Source: Sipunculus nudus | Taxonomy: Eukaryota > Annelida > Sipuncula > Golfingiida > Sipunculidae | Direction: 5' to 3' | Length of the DNA: 64,000 nucleotides | Assembly: GCA_026874595.1 (NCBI GenBank) | Contig: CM049307.1 | Location: 79,646,643-79,710,642 of the forward strand | Shown here: piece by piece, positions 20,320 through 31,919 of the stretch | Layout of the letters: the number at the start of each line of letters is the position of its first letter | How positions within the stretch are numbered: the stretch's first letter is position 1 | Notes under the pieces: generated by a model | The model's input: the letters and a program-made list of their open reading frames with translations, nothing else | The model's database searches: none | What the model was told of the DNA's origin: nothing | Made by a program: the position numbers and the translations under genes

Positions 20320-22495
20320 GATGACTTTTCATGGGCCTCCCTGCATGTCATGATGGAAGATTCTAAAAAAAAACTGTCTGCAAAAACTTATGAATCACTC
20401 CATGATCAATATCCATACAAAGAATCATGGTGATCAATGCAATAGTTGTTCAGATACTTCAGCTTTTGTATCAAATTTTCCATTATTCCGGGGGTACTTC
20501 AGAGCCCCATAGCCCAAAGAATATGAGTAACAGAGACCTTATTCCAGGTTTCCAAAGAGACATTTCATGGGTCTCCCGGAATGTCAAGAGAGAAGATTCT
20601 AGGTCCAGTCCTTAGGATTTGTGCCCTGTTAACAGATGACCAAATCTTAAAGAGGTCTCAAAAATAGAGAAAACTAGTGGCCCATGGGCCATGCGCTCAG
20701 CTGAATTCATGGAATGTAGAACAATGAGCAAAATGACTGCCAGAGTGCCGAAAAATCATGAATTTTGTGAAGTCTTTAGAACTGTCAGGTTTATGAGAAA
20801 ACTCTCCAAGACAGATTGACATGCAAAATTTGAGACCGATATCTTGAACCACTCCTAAGATATGAGCAATTTTCACCCAAAGCACATGTAGGCGTGCAGA
20901 TGGCACCACCAGTCTTAAGTACAAGATGGAGGAGTCCAAGATCTATAGGTATGCACCAATTCAGGCCAATACAGCAAACACTCCTGAGAAAAGGGCATTA
21001 ATTTATTCTACAAAAACCGCGAAAGTATGTGGCACCACCTGTCTGGTTTACGAGAAAACTTTCCAAGATGGATGGACATGCAAAATTTCAGACCAATATC
21101 TTGAACCATTCCTGAGATATGAGCAATTTTCACCAAAAGCAAATAAACTGATGGACGCCACACGAAAACAACTGCAGACTGCACCACACTTCTTGTTTAC
21201 AAGATGTAGGTGTTGAGGATCTAAGAACATGCACAATTTTACCCAAATACATTGAAGAACCACTAAAACAAACAGATGGCAAATGCACTGATGGACCCTA
21301 TGCAAAAAGTATTGTAGATGGCCCCATCAGTCGCAAATATGAGATAGAGAGATCCAAGATCTATGAACATGCAAACTTTCAGCACAATACATTGAGCTTT
21401 TCCTGAGATATGGGCTGTTATCTAAAAGACACCCAGATTTTTACTGCACAGAAAGGACTGCTGGTGGTGCCACCTGTCTTTGTTAGGCACAACAACATAG
21501 GTAAAGGAACAACTATGCTCGGTTTCAGAAAGATTGGTCAAAGAGTCTCAATGGAGTTCTCTGGAAACTAGTGCAGAGTTTTTATATCTCATTTTTAATT
21601 ATTCTTGGGGGTATTTAAGAGCCCCATAGCTCAGAGGATATGGGTAACAAAGACTGTATTTCAGATTTCCAGAGACTTTTAATGGACCTCCCTTGTTGTC
21701 AAGTAAGAAGATTCAAGGTCTAGAAGTATCGATTTGTGCCCTGTTAACAGATGACACCTTCTTTAAAGGTATCAGAAATAGAGAAAAAAATTCGTAAAAA
21801 TTAGAAAAAACAGGTGGCACCACCAGTTTGCAGCAACTGACGGAACACTCCATGATCAATATTCATGCAAAGAATCATGGTGATCAATGCATTAGTTGTC
21901 AAGATAGTGCAGCTTTTGTATCAAATTTTTAATTATTCTGGGGGGTACTTATGAGCCCTAAATATCAGAGGATATGAGTAACCTAGACTTAATTATAGGT
22001 TTCCAAAGAGATTTTTCAGGGATCTCTCTGGATATCAAGTTAGTAGATTCAAGGTGGAATAGTTACAATTCCTGCCATGTTAATAGAAGAGCACTACTTT
22101 GGAGGTCCCAAAAATAGAAAAAAACACGTAAAAGTTCGACAAATTCCATGTGGCACCACCAGTTTGCAGGAATGAATGAAACACTCCATGATGAATACCA
22201 ATGCAAAAAATCATGGTGATCAATGCATCAGTTGTCCAGACAGTGCATCATGGTGGTCAAGGCAGTAGTTATTCAGGTACTGAAATTTTTGTTTCAAATT
22301 TTTTATTATTCTGGGGGGTACTAACGAGACCCATAGCTCAGAGAGACCTAATTTCAAGTTTCCCAGGAGATTTTTCATGGACCTCCCATGATGTCAATTT
22401 AGAAGATACCAGGCCCAGCGGTTACGATTTGTGCCCTGTTAACGGACGGACGGACAGACAGACGACAGACCAAGAGTGATCGCTATAGCTCAGCT
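20320..22495 (+). repeat. Composite tandem repeat array, plus orientation
   Basis: Repeated landmarks are GAATCATGGTGATCAATGCA, TTTGTATCAAATTTTTAATT, a GGGGGGTACTT tract, GATTTGTGCCCTGTTAACAG and TGGCACCACC. Units of about 330-360 bp frame an inner region (about 20,780-21,430) of shorter 130-140-bp units sharing CAAGATCTAT, ACATGCAAAATTT and CCTGAGATATGAGC. It ends GGACGGACGGACAGACAGAC then CTATAGCTCAGCTGACTG. The same family lies in reverse at 29,560-31,465. The open frames inside are by-products. Confidence 0.85.
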
Positions 22496-22503
22496 GACTG
22501 AAA

Positions 22504-22908
22504 GTAATGATAACAATCACTGCATAACACTTGGTGGGTTGGGTTTGTGGGGGAGGGGGGATTTGAGTGGTGATATGACAATAATTGTACACCGGTCACG
22601 GCAGAGGATCTCCCCCAGTGAATGTAACAATTCAGAAACCCTGGCATAGCTGACTTCCAATGACCTGGAGTGGGACCTTGCATCTGTAATCAAAGCAAAT
22701 GACTACAATAGAGCCTCAAGAAAAAAATCAATAACTAGCCTAATTTTCAAGCTTTTACTTTCAAATTTCAGATTTAAACAAATAAAATACTTATGTTTAC
22801 ATGATGTGAAAATAAAATCAATGGTACTTACAGGAAAAAAAGTGCCATGGTCAAAGTTTGGGCATAAAGTAAGGTACTGATTTTATTTTTATGTTAATAA
22901 CTTAAACA
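22504..22908. repeat. Direct repeat pair, copy 1
   Basis: Shares AACACTTGGTGGGTTGGGTT, a G-rich run, CAGAAACCCTGGCATAGCTG and TGACCTGGAGTGGGACC with 23,860-24,276. Confidence 0.85.
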
Positions 22909-23859
22909 AGGCACCCATGGGTCACTGTGCTCAGCTGAAGTTGATCTTGAAGGTAAAAATCTAAAATAATATCAAATGGAGATAAAGTGTAAGAGGAAGA
23001 GGTAATAAAAGCCATGGTTGGTTTTTATGATTGGTTTGTATTGATGAGCAAGAAATTGTTGCAAATAATATTTTGTGACCTGACCATGTGTTTCCTAATG
23101 TTGAAACTGAAGCATGTGAGCAGTTTGTGAACAAATGATCTGTACTATTACCATGATCATTAGTTGGCTTTTTCATTTTTGATTAACTGTTGACATTTCA
23201 GTAGTTTACACATTTGTTCAATTGAATCTATTTTTGTATAATGTATATTATTAAATATATATGTATTTTTTATGAAATGTATACAGTTGAAATACAACTA
23301 ATTAACAACATAAAACAGGACAAAGCCTGATCTCAAATTCTGCTGAGGCAGGAAAACAATGAACAAATGTTTGTATTAACTCCTCCTTTTTTATCATATC
23401 AATTTTTTTTTTAAATTTAAGTTTATATTTCTATACATTTCCAATATAACATATATATCTGAATATGAAAGTTGATTCATAATTCTCAACTGCATCATCA
23501 TAAATTTCAATCTTGTTAGATAACACCACATCATGCATACAAATGTTTATTTATTTTTTACCACAAAAATATATCTTTTAAATCTGCAAAACAATAAATA
23601 TCTAAAAATAATAGTTGATTTAGATATCATAAGTTTTAATTGTGTCTTTATTTATCCATAATGTGCTTCATATTTTATAATTAAAGCATACTGATGGATT
23701 CAAATATATTTGTTAAAATCATTTAAAAGAAAATTGATTTCTTTAAAAATGCTACATTACACAACATTGCATCTTCTGGATTACACCTTGAATTACTTTT
23801 TCAAGGAAAGTTTTGCATATCGGAGTGGAAAAAGCATTACAATTGAGGAGATACAGTGA
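22909..23859. other. AT-rich intergenic
   Basis: Starts with AGGCACCCATGGGTCACTGT GCTCAGCTGAAG, a dispersed-repeat end also seen near 19,090 and 20,170. Otherwise AT-rich with no gene seen. Confidence 0.5.
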
Positions 23860-24276
23860 AAATAATAACAATTACTGCATAACACTTGGTGGGTTGGGTT
23901 TGATGGGGGGGGGGGGGGGGGGGGGGGGATGATTGGAGTGGTGATATGAGAATAACTGTACACCTGTCACAGCAGGGGACCTCCCCAGTGACTGTAGCAA
24001 ATCAGAAACCCTGGCATAGCTGACTTCCAGTGACCTGGAGTGGGACCCTGCATCTGTAAACAAAGCAAATAACTACTATAGAGCCTCAAGAAAAAAATCA
24101 ATAACTAGCTTTTTTTCAAGCTTTTATTTTCAAAATTCAGATTTAGACAAATTAAATATTTATGTTTACATGCTGTGAAAATTAAATCAATGGTATTACC
24201 AGGAGGAAAACGTGCCATGGTCAAAGTTGGGCAAAATTTAATGTACTGATTTTATTTTTATGCTAATAACTTAAAA
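23860..24276. repeat. Direct repeat pair, copy 2
   Basis: Partner of 22,504-22,908, with a longer poly-G run at about 23,904-23,927. Confidence 0.85.
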
Positions 24277-24280
24277 AAAT

Positions 24281-24487
24281 TACAAAATTCAGATCTAATT
24301 TTGGGTAAACAATTGAATCTTAATTAAACATAGTTATATACTTGGGAAAATTGACTCTAGTTTCAAAATTTTTGATGTTAAACGAGTAAATATTTTTCCT
24401 GATTTTTTACAAAGTCCATTATGTTCAGGCCCATAACTTAAAGAATTTAAACTTAACACACTTAATTTCTTGCATGTACGTAGGAAC
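24281..24487. repeat. Direct repeat pair (TACAAAATTCAGATCTAATT), copy 1
   Basis: TACAAAATTCAGATCTAATT TTGGGTAAAC through to CATGTACGTAGG recurs at 24,811-25,016. Confidence 0.85.
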
Positions 24488-24689
24488 TATATAGAGGAAT
24501 ATTTATGGTAAATATGAGGAAAACAGTTAAGTTTTGAAATTAGGCAGTCCTGAAGTGTGAAAATATGTTTTTTAATAAAAAAATAAGGTTTTTCCTTAAT
24601 TTCTCAAAGGAACGAAGTAGCAAAGACCCAGTTTTTGGCTTAGTAGGAGATCTTGGGGACATCTAACATTATGCTGAATTTTGGATTCC

Positions 24690-24805
24690 TAGGTCTTACG
24701 GTTTCAAAACGTGCCACATCTACGGACAGACGGACGGACGGACAGAAGGACGACGGACAATGGACCACGACTACAGCTCAGATGAATTATAGTCAGCTGA
24801 TCCAG
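24690..24805. repeat. Dispersed-repeat end with GGACGGAC / AGCTCAG motifs
   Basis: CGGACAGACGGACGGACGGA followed by CTACAGCTCAGATGAATTAT is the same terminal motif pair as in the large arrays. Confidence 0.6.
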
Positions 24806-24810
24806 AAATT

Positions 24811-25016
24811 TACAAAATTCAGATCTAATTTTGGGTAAACAATTGAATCTTACTTAAACATAGTTATATACTTGGGGAAAATAGACTCTAGTTTCAATTT
24901 TTTTTTATGTTAAGCGAGTAAATAATTTTCCTGATCTTTTACAAAGTCCATTATGTTCCGGCCCATAACTTAAAGAAATTATACTTAACAGAATTAATTT
25001 CTGGCATGTACATAGG
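24811..25016. repeat. Direct repeat pair (TACAAAATTCAGATCTAATT), copy 2
   Basis: Second copy, ending just before the LINE remnant at 25,017. Confidence 0.85.
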
Positions 25017-25253
25017 TCTGTGGAGAATGTTATTTTAGGGTGCGATGATGATAACTGGATGAACTTTTTAACATTGATGGTAAAGAGGTATTTATATATT
25101 ACTAGATGTGGTAATGAAAAGCCAACGAAAGGGGGGGTTCAATATTTTATTAAAGCCACATTGAATATTGAAAAAGAAATTGCAATAAAAAATGACAAGT
25201 TAAACCAACACCATATTAAGTGGGCACCAATACTGTGTATACTCGAAGAGTAA
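25017..25253 (+). pseudogene. Non-LTR retrotransposon ORF2 C-terminal fragment
   Basis: The open frame reads ILGCDDDNWMNFLTLMVKRY, LYITRCGNEKPTKGGVQYFI, then IEKEIAIKNDKLNQHHIKWA, followed by a stop. The pattern NF.LL..K.YI..CR..N..P...G....IK...EK.IA.KN...HH.KW matches the tail of ORF2 in zinc-finger-ended animal LINEs. The catalytic domains are missing, so this is a 5'-truncated copy. A poly-T/(AAT)n/poly-A stretch at about 25,378-25,423 may be its tail. Confidence 0.6.
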
Positions 25254-25424
25254 CTAAATATTTGTTTAATTTTATCAAAAAGGTAAACTTAGTTAAAAAG
25301 GATGCTGAAAATGATCGTATTATTGTGAAGGTTCAATATGTATTTGTATGTTTTTATATATGTGTGTATGTTGTATATTTTTTTTTTTTTTGTATAATAA
25401 TAATAATAAAAAAAAAAAAAAACT

Positions 25425-25888
25425 TAACCTTAAACCCTTACTAAAACCTAACCTAGCCCTAACTACAGTAGTAATCCCCCAATTACCCTCCTTGAACTCC
25501 TTCTTACGTTTCAAATTATATTGTCGTCCATTCGGAATCCGAAGTCGTCCAGGTGGAATGACAGCTCCATACCCCCCCCCCCCCTCGTATCCGCCTCTAG
25601 CATTCCAAACTCATGTCTCCAGAAAGCACATAAATGCCACACAGGTAGATGGCGGTGATTTAAATGATAAACACACAGATAGTAACGATGATCATGACGT
25701 AAACATATTTACGGCAGAACTTGATATTAGTACCGTTCAATGTTTATATTACTAACAGGTAATGGCCTAGTTTGTGTGTTGTAACCATTTTTTTTTTTTT
25801 TTTTCTTTTTTTTTTTTTTATCAATGGGAAAATATTTTAAGATATGCCAATGTACTATTTTAATTTTGTAGTTGATCAGCAATGGCAA
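25425..25888. repeat. Dispersed repeat with poly-C core, copy 2
   Basis: Partner of 770-1,290, including the CCTAAC-rich leader, poly-C at about 25,572-25,584, and the end GTAGTTGATCAGCAATGGCA. Confidence 0.8.
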
Positions 25889-26251
25889 TCTGATTGGCTT
25901 AGCATGTAAACAAACACGGCTGCACCCGTGGCAAACTCGTGTAGCACCACAGGAAAGGATAACTGACCTCAGGCCACACTAGCAAGTCAGTATATAGCCC
26001 GATTTAATCGGACTCAATATTATTAGGCCCTGTCATATATAACGTTAGAGCACGATAGCCATATACAGTGAGTTTCTACAATATAACTCACGGACGATGC
26101 GACGGATCGGTTACATTTTCTTTGACTGCCAGTTTACTGCCTAACAACAAGACACAGGATAACAACACCAATAAGTATGGGTTTCATGGTTTCGAAAGCA
26201 ACTAAAATTAAAACTTGGATCATCGTTTGGTAGTGACGTCATAGTCTCACC

Positions 26252-26327
26252 CACTACAAGAGGCCAAGAGGACTAAGGCAGCCGCACCGGAAATCGAAAA
26301 TCGTGGGTTCGAATCCCACTGGCAGTG
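26252..26327 (+). pseudogene. tRNA-like sequence / SINE head (Ser/Leu-type A box)
   Basis: AGGCCAAGAGGACTAAGGC resembles the A-box/D-arm of Ser and Leu tRNAs (TGGCCGAGTGGTTAAGGC). GTGGGTTCGAATCCCAC makes a perfect T-arm stem and loop. The acceptor stem pairs only at CACT/AGTG. I cannot assign an anticodon and see no clear variable arm, so it is more likely a tRNA pseudogene or SINE promoter than a working tRNA. Confidence 0.5.
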
Positions 26328-26353
26328 AACCACTTTTCTGTGTATACCCTTTC

Positions 26354-26355
<2 letters not shown>

Positions 26356-26418
<63 letters not shown>
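26356..26418. repeat. (TA)n microsatellite
   Basis: TA run 30 bp downstream of the tRNA-like sequence. Confidence 0.98.
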
Positions 26419-26420
<2 letters not shown>

Positions 26421-26424
26421 CCGG

Positions 26425-26860
26425 TCCCGCGTGGTATCTATGAGCAACACTAATTTACGTGCCGGGACATCTGAAATTTCTCATTCCGCATGCCGTACAC
26501 CAGTAGCTTTGATCGAGATATGCACTATAGCAAAATGATTTGGGGATATGTATGTGTGCATTAACTAATGTATAATGTATTGTAGATTCAGTGTCACGCG
26601 GTTCATTTGAACGATCACACACCAGTACGGGTGTACTTTCCCTCCAGGTCATTGAAATACACAACACTCACCGGACTCAGCTAGTACATTTTAGTGTCAC
26701 AGTTAGTCTTGTTTACTCGATCCTGCTTTCAAGGTTGGCTACATGGATGGTGAATTTAAAGAATATTTGGAACTCATACACGCATTCCAGCTATATTCCT
26801 TTAAACGCTGCAAATAGTCCCTCTAATATTTCATCATATCCTTTTTGGATAAAACCTTAA
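26425..26860. repeat. Repeat-derived sequence with inverted copy of the CAGCTGTGACACTG repeat
   Basis: The reverse complement of about 26,580-26,710 carries ACTGTGACACTAAAATGTAC, GAGTGTTGTGTATTTCAATG and GGAAAGTACACCCGTACTGG, aligning with 18,747-18,840. No gene is recognised. Confidence 0.55.
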
Positions 26861-26869
26861 AAATGAACA

Positions 26870-26896
26870 TTTGGTTTTATTTTTTTTCCATAAGAA

Positions 26897-26956
<60 letters not shown>

Positions 26957-27800
26957 CGCCTAAACAAAACCATTTCAACCCTTGATTTAGCAGCAGCAAA
27001 CACAGAAAGAAATAAGGATAGAAAGAGACTCGAGATTCACAGAAAGGCCCAGTGACACTCCAATAACCTCCCAAAAGGTGCACGAAAAATCAACCTCAGT
27101 CTAGGCTACGAGTAAATCCTCATTAAAATTGCAACAAAGTGACCCAGTTATCACCGAACTAATAATCATTATCCTGAAGAATAGACGGTAGAAATATACA
27201 TTGCAAAGTAAAAACATTTTGTCATGTACCATCAGTTACACGAATAATCCAAATTATTTATAACCCCCCCCCCCCCCCCCGCGGGAAAAAAAAAACTCAA
27301 AAGACATAAAACTTAGATAAACCTCCTACAATTATCACAAAAAAAGAACATGGAAAAATCTTCCTCCGTGAATTCTTTGATTTCATGTGCGTTTGAAATA
27401 TATCTCCGGGGTATACTGGTTGAATTATATGATTCATATGAAAATAAGCACTATGTACAAACTTTGAACTAAACAGCAGGGTCCAAGTTGTCGATGGCAC
27501 GTCTGCTGAAAAAAAGACGCGACAACTCCTGCTGGTCTGCCAATGCCAGTGTGTTCCCTTCTTTGAAAAAATTGACATTTTTTATTTTAGGATCACATCT
27601 TATGGACCTTATTTTGAGTTGATTGCATCAATAAAAAAAAAAAAGGAACCAGTGGGGTGTTGAAAAGCTCAAGGCTTAATTTATATTGTATACATATCAA
27701 CGTTAATTTAACTGTATTCAATATGAAACAATTTGTCCATTTGACATTATATTAAACATGCAAAACATGTCAATAATAAGTTATTGACACAACTGGTTTT
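26870..27800 (-). repeat. Approximately 0.9-kb dispersed repeat, inverted copy
   Basis: Reverse-complement partner of 8,330-9,250. It shows GTACCATCAG, a poly-C run at about 27,265-27,280, GCAGGGTCCAAGTTGTCGA, AACCAGTGGGGTGTTGAAAA, and (TA)n at 26,899-26,955. In this copy the TA run is at the opposite end from the one at 8,410. Confidence 0.75.
26899..26955. repeat. (TA)n microsatellite
   Basis: Uninterrupted TA run. Confidence 0.98.
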
Positions 27801-28416
27801 ATTGACAAAGACAAATATATTAATATGATGACATACAAGGTTAAAACCCTCGGAAAAGTCCAAAAATGACATTCGTCAATGGTTGCTCTCATGAAAAAAA
27901 TGCATTATCTGAACACCAAATGTGAAGTGTGAACACGTCCGTGACAGTTACCCAATCGCACCAGTCCGCCTAGAATAAGTGCATGTACGCGAGTCATTCG
28001 ATTAGTTCAATTGCCTTGTTCTTTGAAAGCGTAGCCACATACACTTAATAGTAGGAAGATGCAGTAAACCCTTCCTTGTTTCATGCAGCGGATTTTTTTT
28101 AATTTCCCGGACAAAGGTTATTCAGTTCTAGCCCCCCCTTAAAAAAATCCAACCACCGCTCTCCCATTAAGAGCACATTCGGACTCTCATGAAAGTCAAT
28201 ACTAGGCAACCAAATGGTTTTCATTAATAGCAGCACAATATAATTTTCTTGAAAGTCTAGAAAAACGTTATTAACAGAATAGTCAAATTTATTTGAAAAT
28301 AAGAAAATGTATAACATGACTAGTATAATTTATTTTACCGAGCTTAATTCAACTTTTGCTACATTGGAACACAAGATAATGAATTTTCTTCATAACGGTG
28401 ATCATCTACGAAGTGT

Positions 28417-28560
28417 TCTCACGCTTTGGATTTTTCCAAGGCATTTGATATTGTCTATCATTATATTTCAGGCCATCCATTAAATAATATTGTTCTACGG
28501 AATTGCCGAATCTATTATGTTTTGCAACTGGAGACCGACCATGTCCCTGGTAATGTTCCC
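28417..28560 (+). pseudogene. Reverse transcriptase motif remnant (CSHALDFSKAFDIVYH)
   Basis: The frame gives CSHALDFSKAFDIVYHYISG, then HPLNNIVLRNCRIYYVLQLE. It clearly contains the LDFSKAFDxVxH motif, with a following LxxxGI-like segment, of non-LTR reverse transcriptases. It is short and not extended on either side. Confidence 0.6.
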
Positions 28561-29555
28561 CATTTCTGCTGGGTTAAAAATTCCATTTTATGATACCTGA
28601 GGGTATGGAAAATGGACTAAATTTTGTTGATCATAATTATAACACCATCTCAATGATTGGAGCCAATTATAAGTTTTTTATGGCCTTACTCTTTTTTAAC
28701 ACTGACATTGAGATAGGACATATAAATAAATGTAATTATATGCATTTAAATTGTTCACAAAACGAACATGCATAAATTAATATATATAACAATAAACGTA
28801 TATAATAAATATATATATAGTCAATATTTCAGATTCTCGGTAAAATTCATTATATTATTCAATTTTAATAAGATTTTGTCCGTTTTTATCCAGCTGTGTA
28901 AATAGCTGGCTCACGGTTGACGATTGTTTGGTTTATATGTTTATTGTAATTTTTCAATGGGCTGAATCGTGTCTTGTTGAGTAAAAATAAATTAGCATTG
29001 TTATGCATGTCGCTACTGTATATAATATACAATAAGGGTAAAACTTAGTCGTATTATAGACATTTCTGTGCTTTTGTTTTGTAAACGGTTCAGTAAAATC
29101 AACGAATGAGACCCTGTTACAAACCTCCGTGATTCCTGAATACCATATAAATCGATTTATGTATTACATCATGGTCAAATGTGTCAAACACAACACATTG
29201 GACATTAATTGGATATAAAGCAAACAATGCACGAACATTTATGTTTTATTTCAATAAAAAAGATAAATGCATCAACCTTGTTGTCAATGCCTTGCAATAG
29301 ATTTATTTTGGTCAGTGTTTAAATAAATAAATTATTGTAAAGTTGTAAGTTAACATTATAGGAAGAAGGTATTTTACCTGTATTTTTTCTGATGCTTTAA
29401 ATTTTATGATTTACTAAAACACAACTTATTAGACAATTTACCCTGTGTTTTGCTGTTTCGCAGACAATAAGTTCAAGAATGGGACACTTCCCAGTTGTTA
29501 GTATTACGAAAGTATTTAAAATGTTTATCCAGTCATTGGTCGTAAATGAGGAGTT
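28561..29555. other. AT-rich intergenic, no gene seen
   Basis: No domain-bearing frame or repeat structure was recognised. Confidence 0.5.
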
Positions 29556-29559
29556 TCAC

Positions 29560-31465
29560 CTTTTTAACTCAGCTGACTGTAAGTCATCTGAGCTATAGCA
29601 ATCACTCTTTGTCCGTCGTCCGTCCGGCCGTTAACAGGCCACAAACTGTAACTGCTGGCCCTAGAATCTTGTATCTTGACATCCTGGGAGGTTCATAAAA
29701 AATCTCATTGGAAATTTGAAATTAGGTCTCTGTTACCCATATTCTTCAAGCTCTGGGGCTCAAAAGTACCCCCCCCCCCCAGAATAAAGGAAAATTTGAT
29801 ACAAAAGCTCAATTATCTGAACAACTAATGCAGTGATCACCATGATGTTTTGCATGGATATTGATCATTGGATGTTCCATCACTTTCTGCAGACTGGTGG
29901 CGCCACCTGGATTTTATTCCAATTTTTACGATTTTTTTTCTCTCTTTTTTTTTTAGACCTGCAACGAAACTGTCATATGTTAACAGGGCACAAATTGTAA
30001 CCACTGGACCTGGAATCTTCAAACTTGATATACAGGGAGGGCCATGAAAAAACTCCTTGAAAACCTGAAATTAGGTCTCTGTTACCCATATCCTTTGAGC
30101 TATGGGGCTCTGAAGTACCCCCTAGAATAATGCAAAATTTGATACAAAAGCTCAAGTATCTGAATAACTACTGCATTGATCACCATGATTCTTTGCATGA
30201 ATATTGATCATGGGATGTTACATCACTTTCTGCAGACTGGTGGCACCACCTGTATTTTTTCCAATTTTACGATTTTTTTCTATATATTTAAGATCTTCAA
30301 AGAAGCTGTCATCTGTTAACAGGGCACAAATCGTAACCACTGGACCTGGATTCTTCTAACTTAATATCCAGGGAGGTCCATGAAAAATCTCCTTGAAAAC
30401 CTGAAATTAGGTCTCTGTTACCCATATTCTTTGAGCTATGGGGCTCTGAAGTACCCCCCTCCCCCCAGAATAATGCAAAATTTGATACAAAAGCTCAAGT
30501 ATCTGAATAACTACTGCATTGATCACCATGATTCTTTGCATGAGTATTGATCACGGGATGTTACATCACTTTCTGCAGACTGGTGGCACCACCTGTATTT
30601 TTTCCAATTTTAAGATTTTTTTTCTATATATTTAAGATCTTCAAAGAAGCTGTCATCTGTTAACAGGGCACAAATCGTAACCGGTGGACCTGGATTCTTC
30701 TAACTTTACATCAGGAGAGGTCCATGAAAAGTCTCTATGGAAACCTGAAATTAGGTCTCTGTTACCCATATCCTTTTAGCTATGGGGCTTGTAAGTACTC
30801 CTTAGGATAATTTAAAATGTGATTCAAAAGCTGCAGTATCTGAATAACTAATGTACTGATGGCCATGATTTTTTGCATTTATATTGATCATGGAGTGTTT
30901 CATCAGTTCCTGCAGACTGGTGGCGCCACCTATTTTTTTTAAATTTGTACGCATTTTTTTCTCATTTTGAGACTTTCAAATAAAGCCTCATCTTGTAACA
31001 GGGCACAAATCATAACCACTTGACCTAGAATCTCCATACCTGACATCTAGGGAGCTCCATGAAAAGTCTTCATGGAAATCTGAAATTAGGTCTCTGTTAC
31101 CCATATCCTCTGAGATATCGGGCTCATAAGTACCCCCGAAATAATTAAAAATGTGATACTAAAACGGTGTTTGTTTCTGGAGAACTCCTCTGAGACCCTT
31201 GGACTGATCTTCCATAACCCGGCATAGTTGTTCCCTCACCTATGTAGTTGTGCATAACAAGACAGGTGGCACCACCTGCAATCCTTTCTGGGCAGTCTGA
31301 ATCTGGATGTCTTTTAGATAACAGCCGATATCTCACGAGTGGCTCAATGTATTGAGCTGAAAATTAGCATGTATATAGATCTTGGATCTCTCCATCTTGT
31401 AATCGAATTCAACAATCCTTGAATTCAGCTGAGCGTCATGGCCCATGGGCCACTAGTTTTCAAAA
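29560..31465 (-). repeat. Composite tandem repeat array, inverse orientation
   Basis: Five units with TTAACAGGGCACAAAT-type starts at 29,631, 29,980, 30,316, 30,660 and 30,995 (period 335-349 bp), each with ACCTGAAATTAGGTCTCTGT, GTACCCCC and TTTCTGCAGACTGGTGGC. The left end is AACTCAGCTGACTGTAAGTC, then GTCCGTCGTCCGTCCGG. The right end is GAATTCAGCTGAGCGTCATG GCCCATGGGCC. It is the reverse complement of the family at 20,320-22,495. Confidence 0.9.
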
Positions 31466-31869
31466 GCAGGCTCCTCTTTATTCAACCATACCTATTGCCG
31501 TGTGCAGTACCTTTTGTGTATTTTGTAGACGCGTCATCGAATAATTGGACTGTATCGTTAACAGTTTTAGAACTGATTCATTAGTTCCATACTATGAACA
31601 TCCTTCGGGAACTAGTAAACCATGGTTTCAAGTGACAAACGCATGGGAGAAATAAAGTAGTAAACTATGGGGAAATTTTTCAAGATCTATTTCTGTAACA
31701 GGGCTCGAAGAATTTTGTAAAATCTACTGGTCCCGAGGACAGGACACTCAAAAACTAGTGGTCCTCCTGTATAAATTGGTTGCCCCCCGTAAAGTTTTTG
31801 TCCACATTTATCAGTGCATAATAGAAAAGTCTTTTCTTGGTTTGAAGTAAGGTGTCACACGAAATGAAA

Positions 31870-31919
<50 letters not shown>

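Noticed and set aside
20427-22479. Several 60-95-codon frames within the tandem arrays
   Set aside because: They follow the repeat units and shift frame between copies, so they are non-coding repeat by-products.
26252-26327. Functional tRNA-Ser or tRNA-Leu gene
   Set aside because: Only the A box, B box and T arm are good; the acceptor stem is mostly unpaired and no anticodon arm with a long variable arm could be drawn.
29560-31465. CRISPR-like array
   Set aside because: The units are about 340 bp, similar throughout and without unique spacers, in an animal genome; this is an ordinary tandem repeat.
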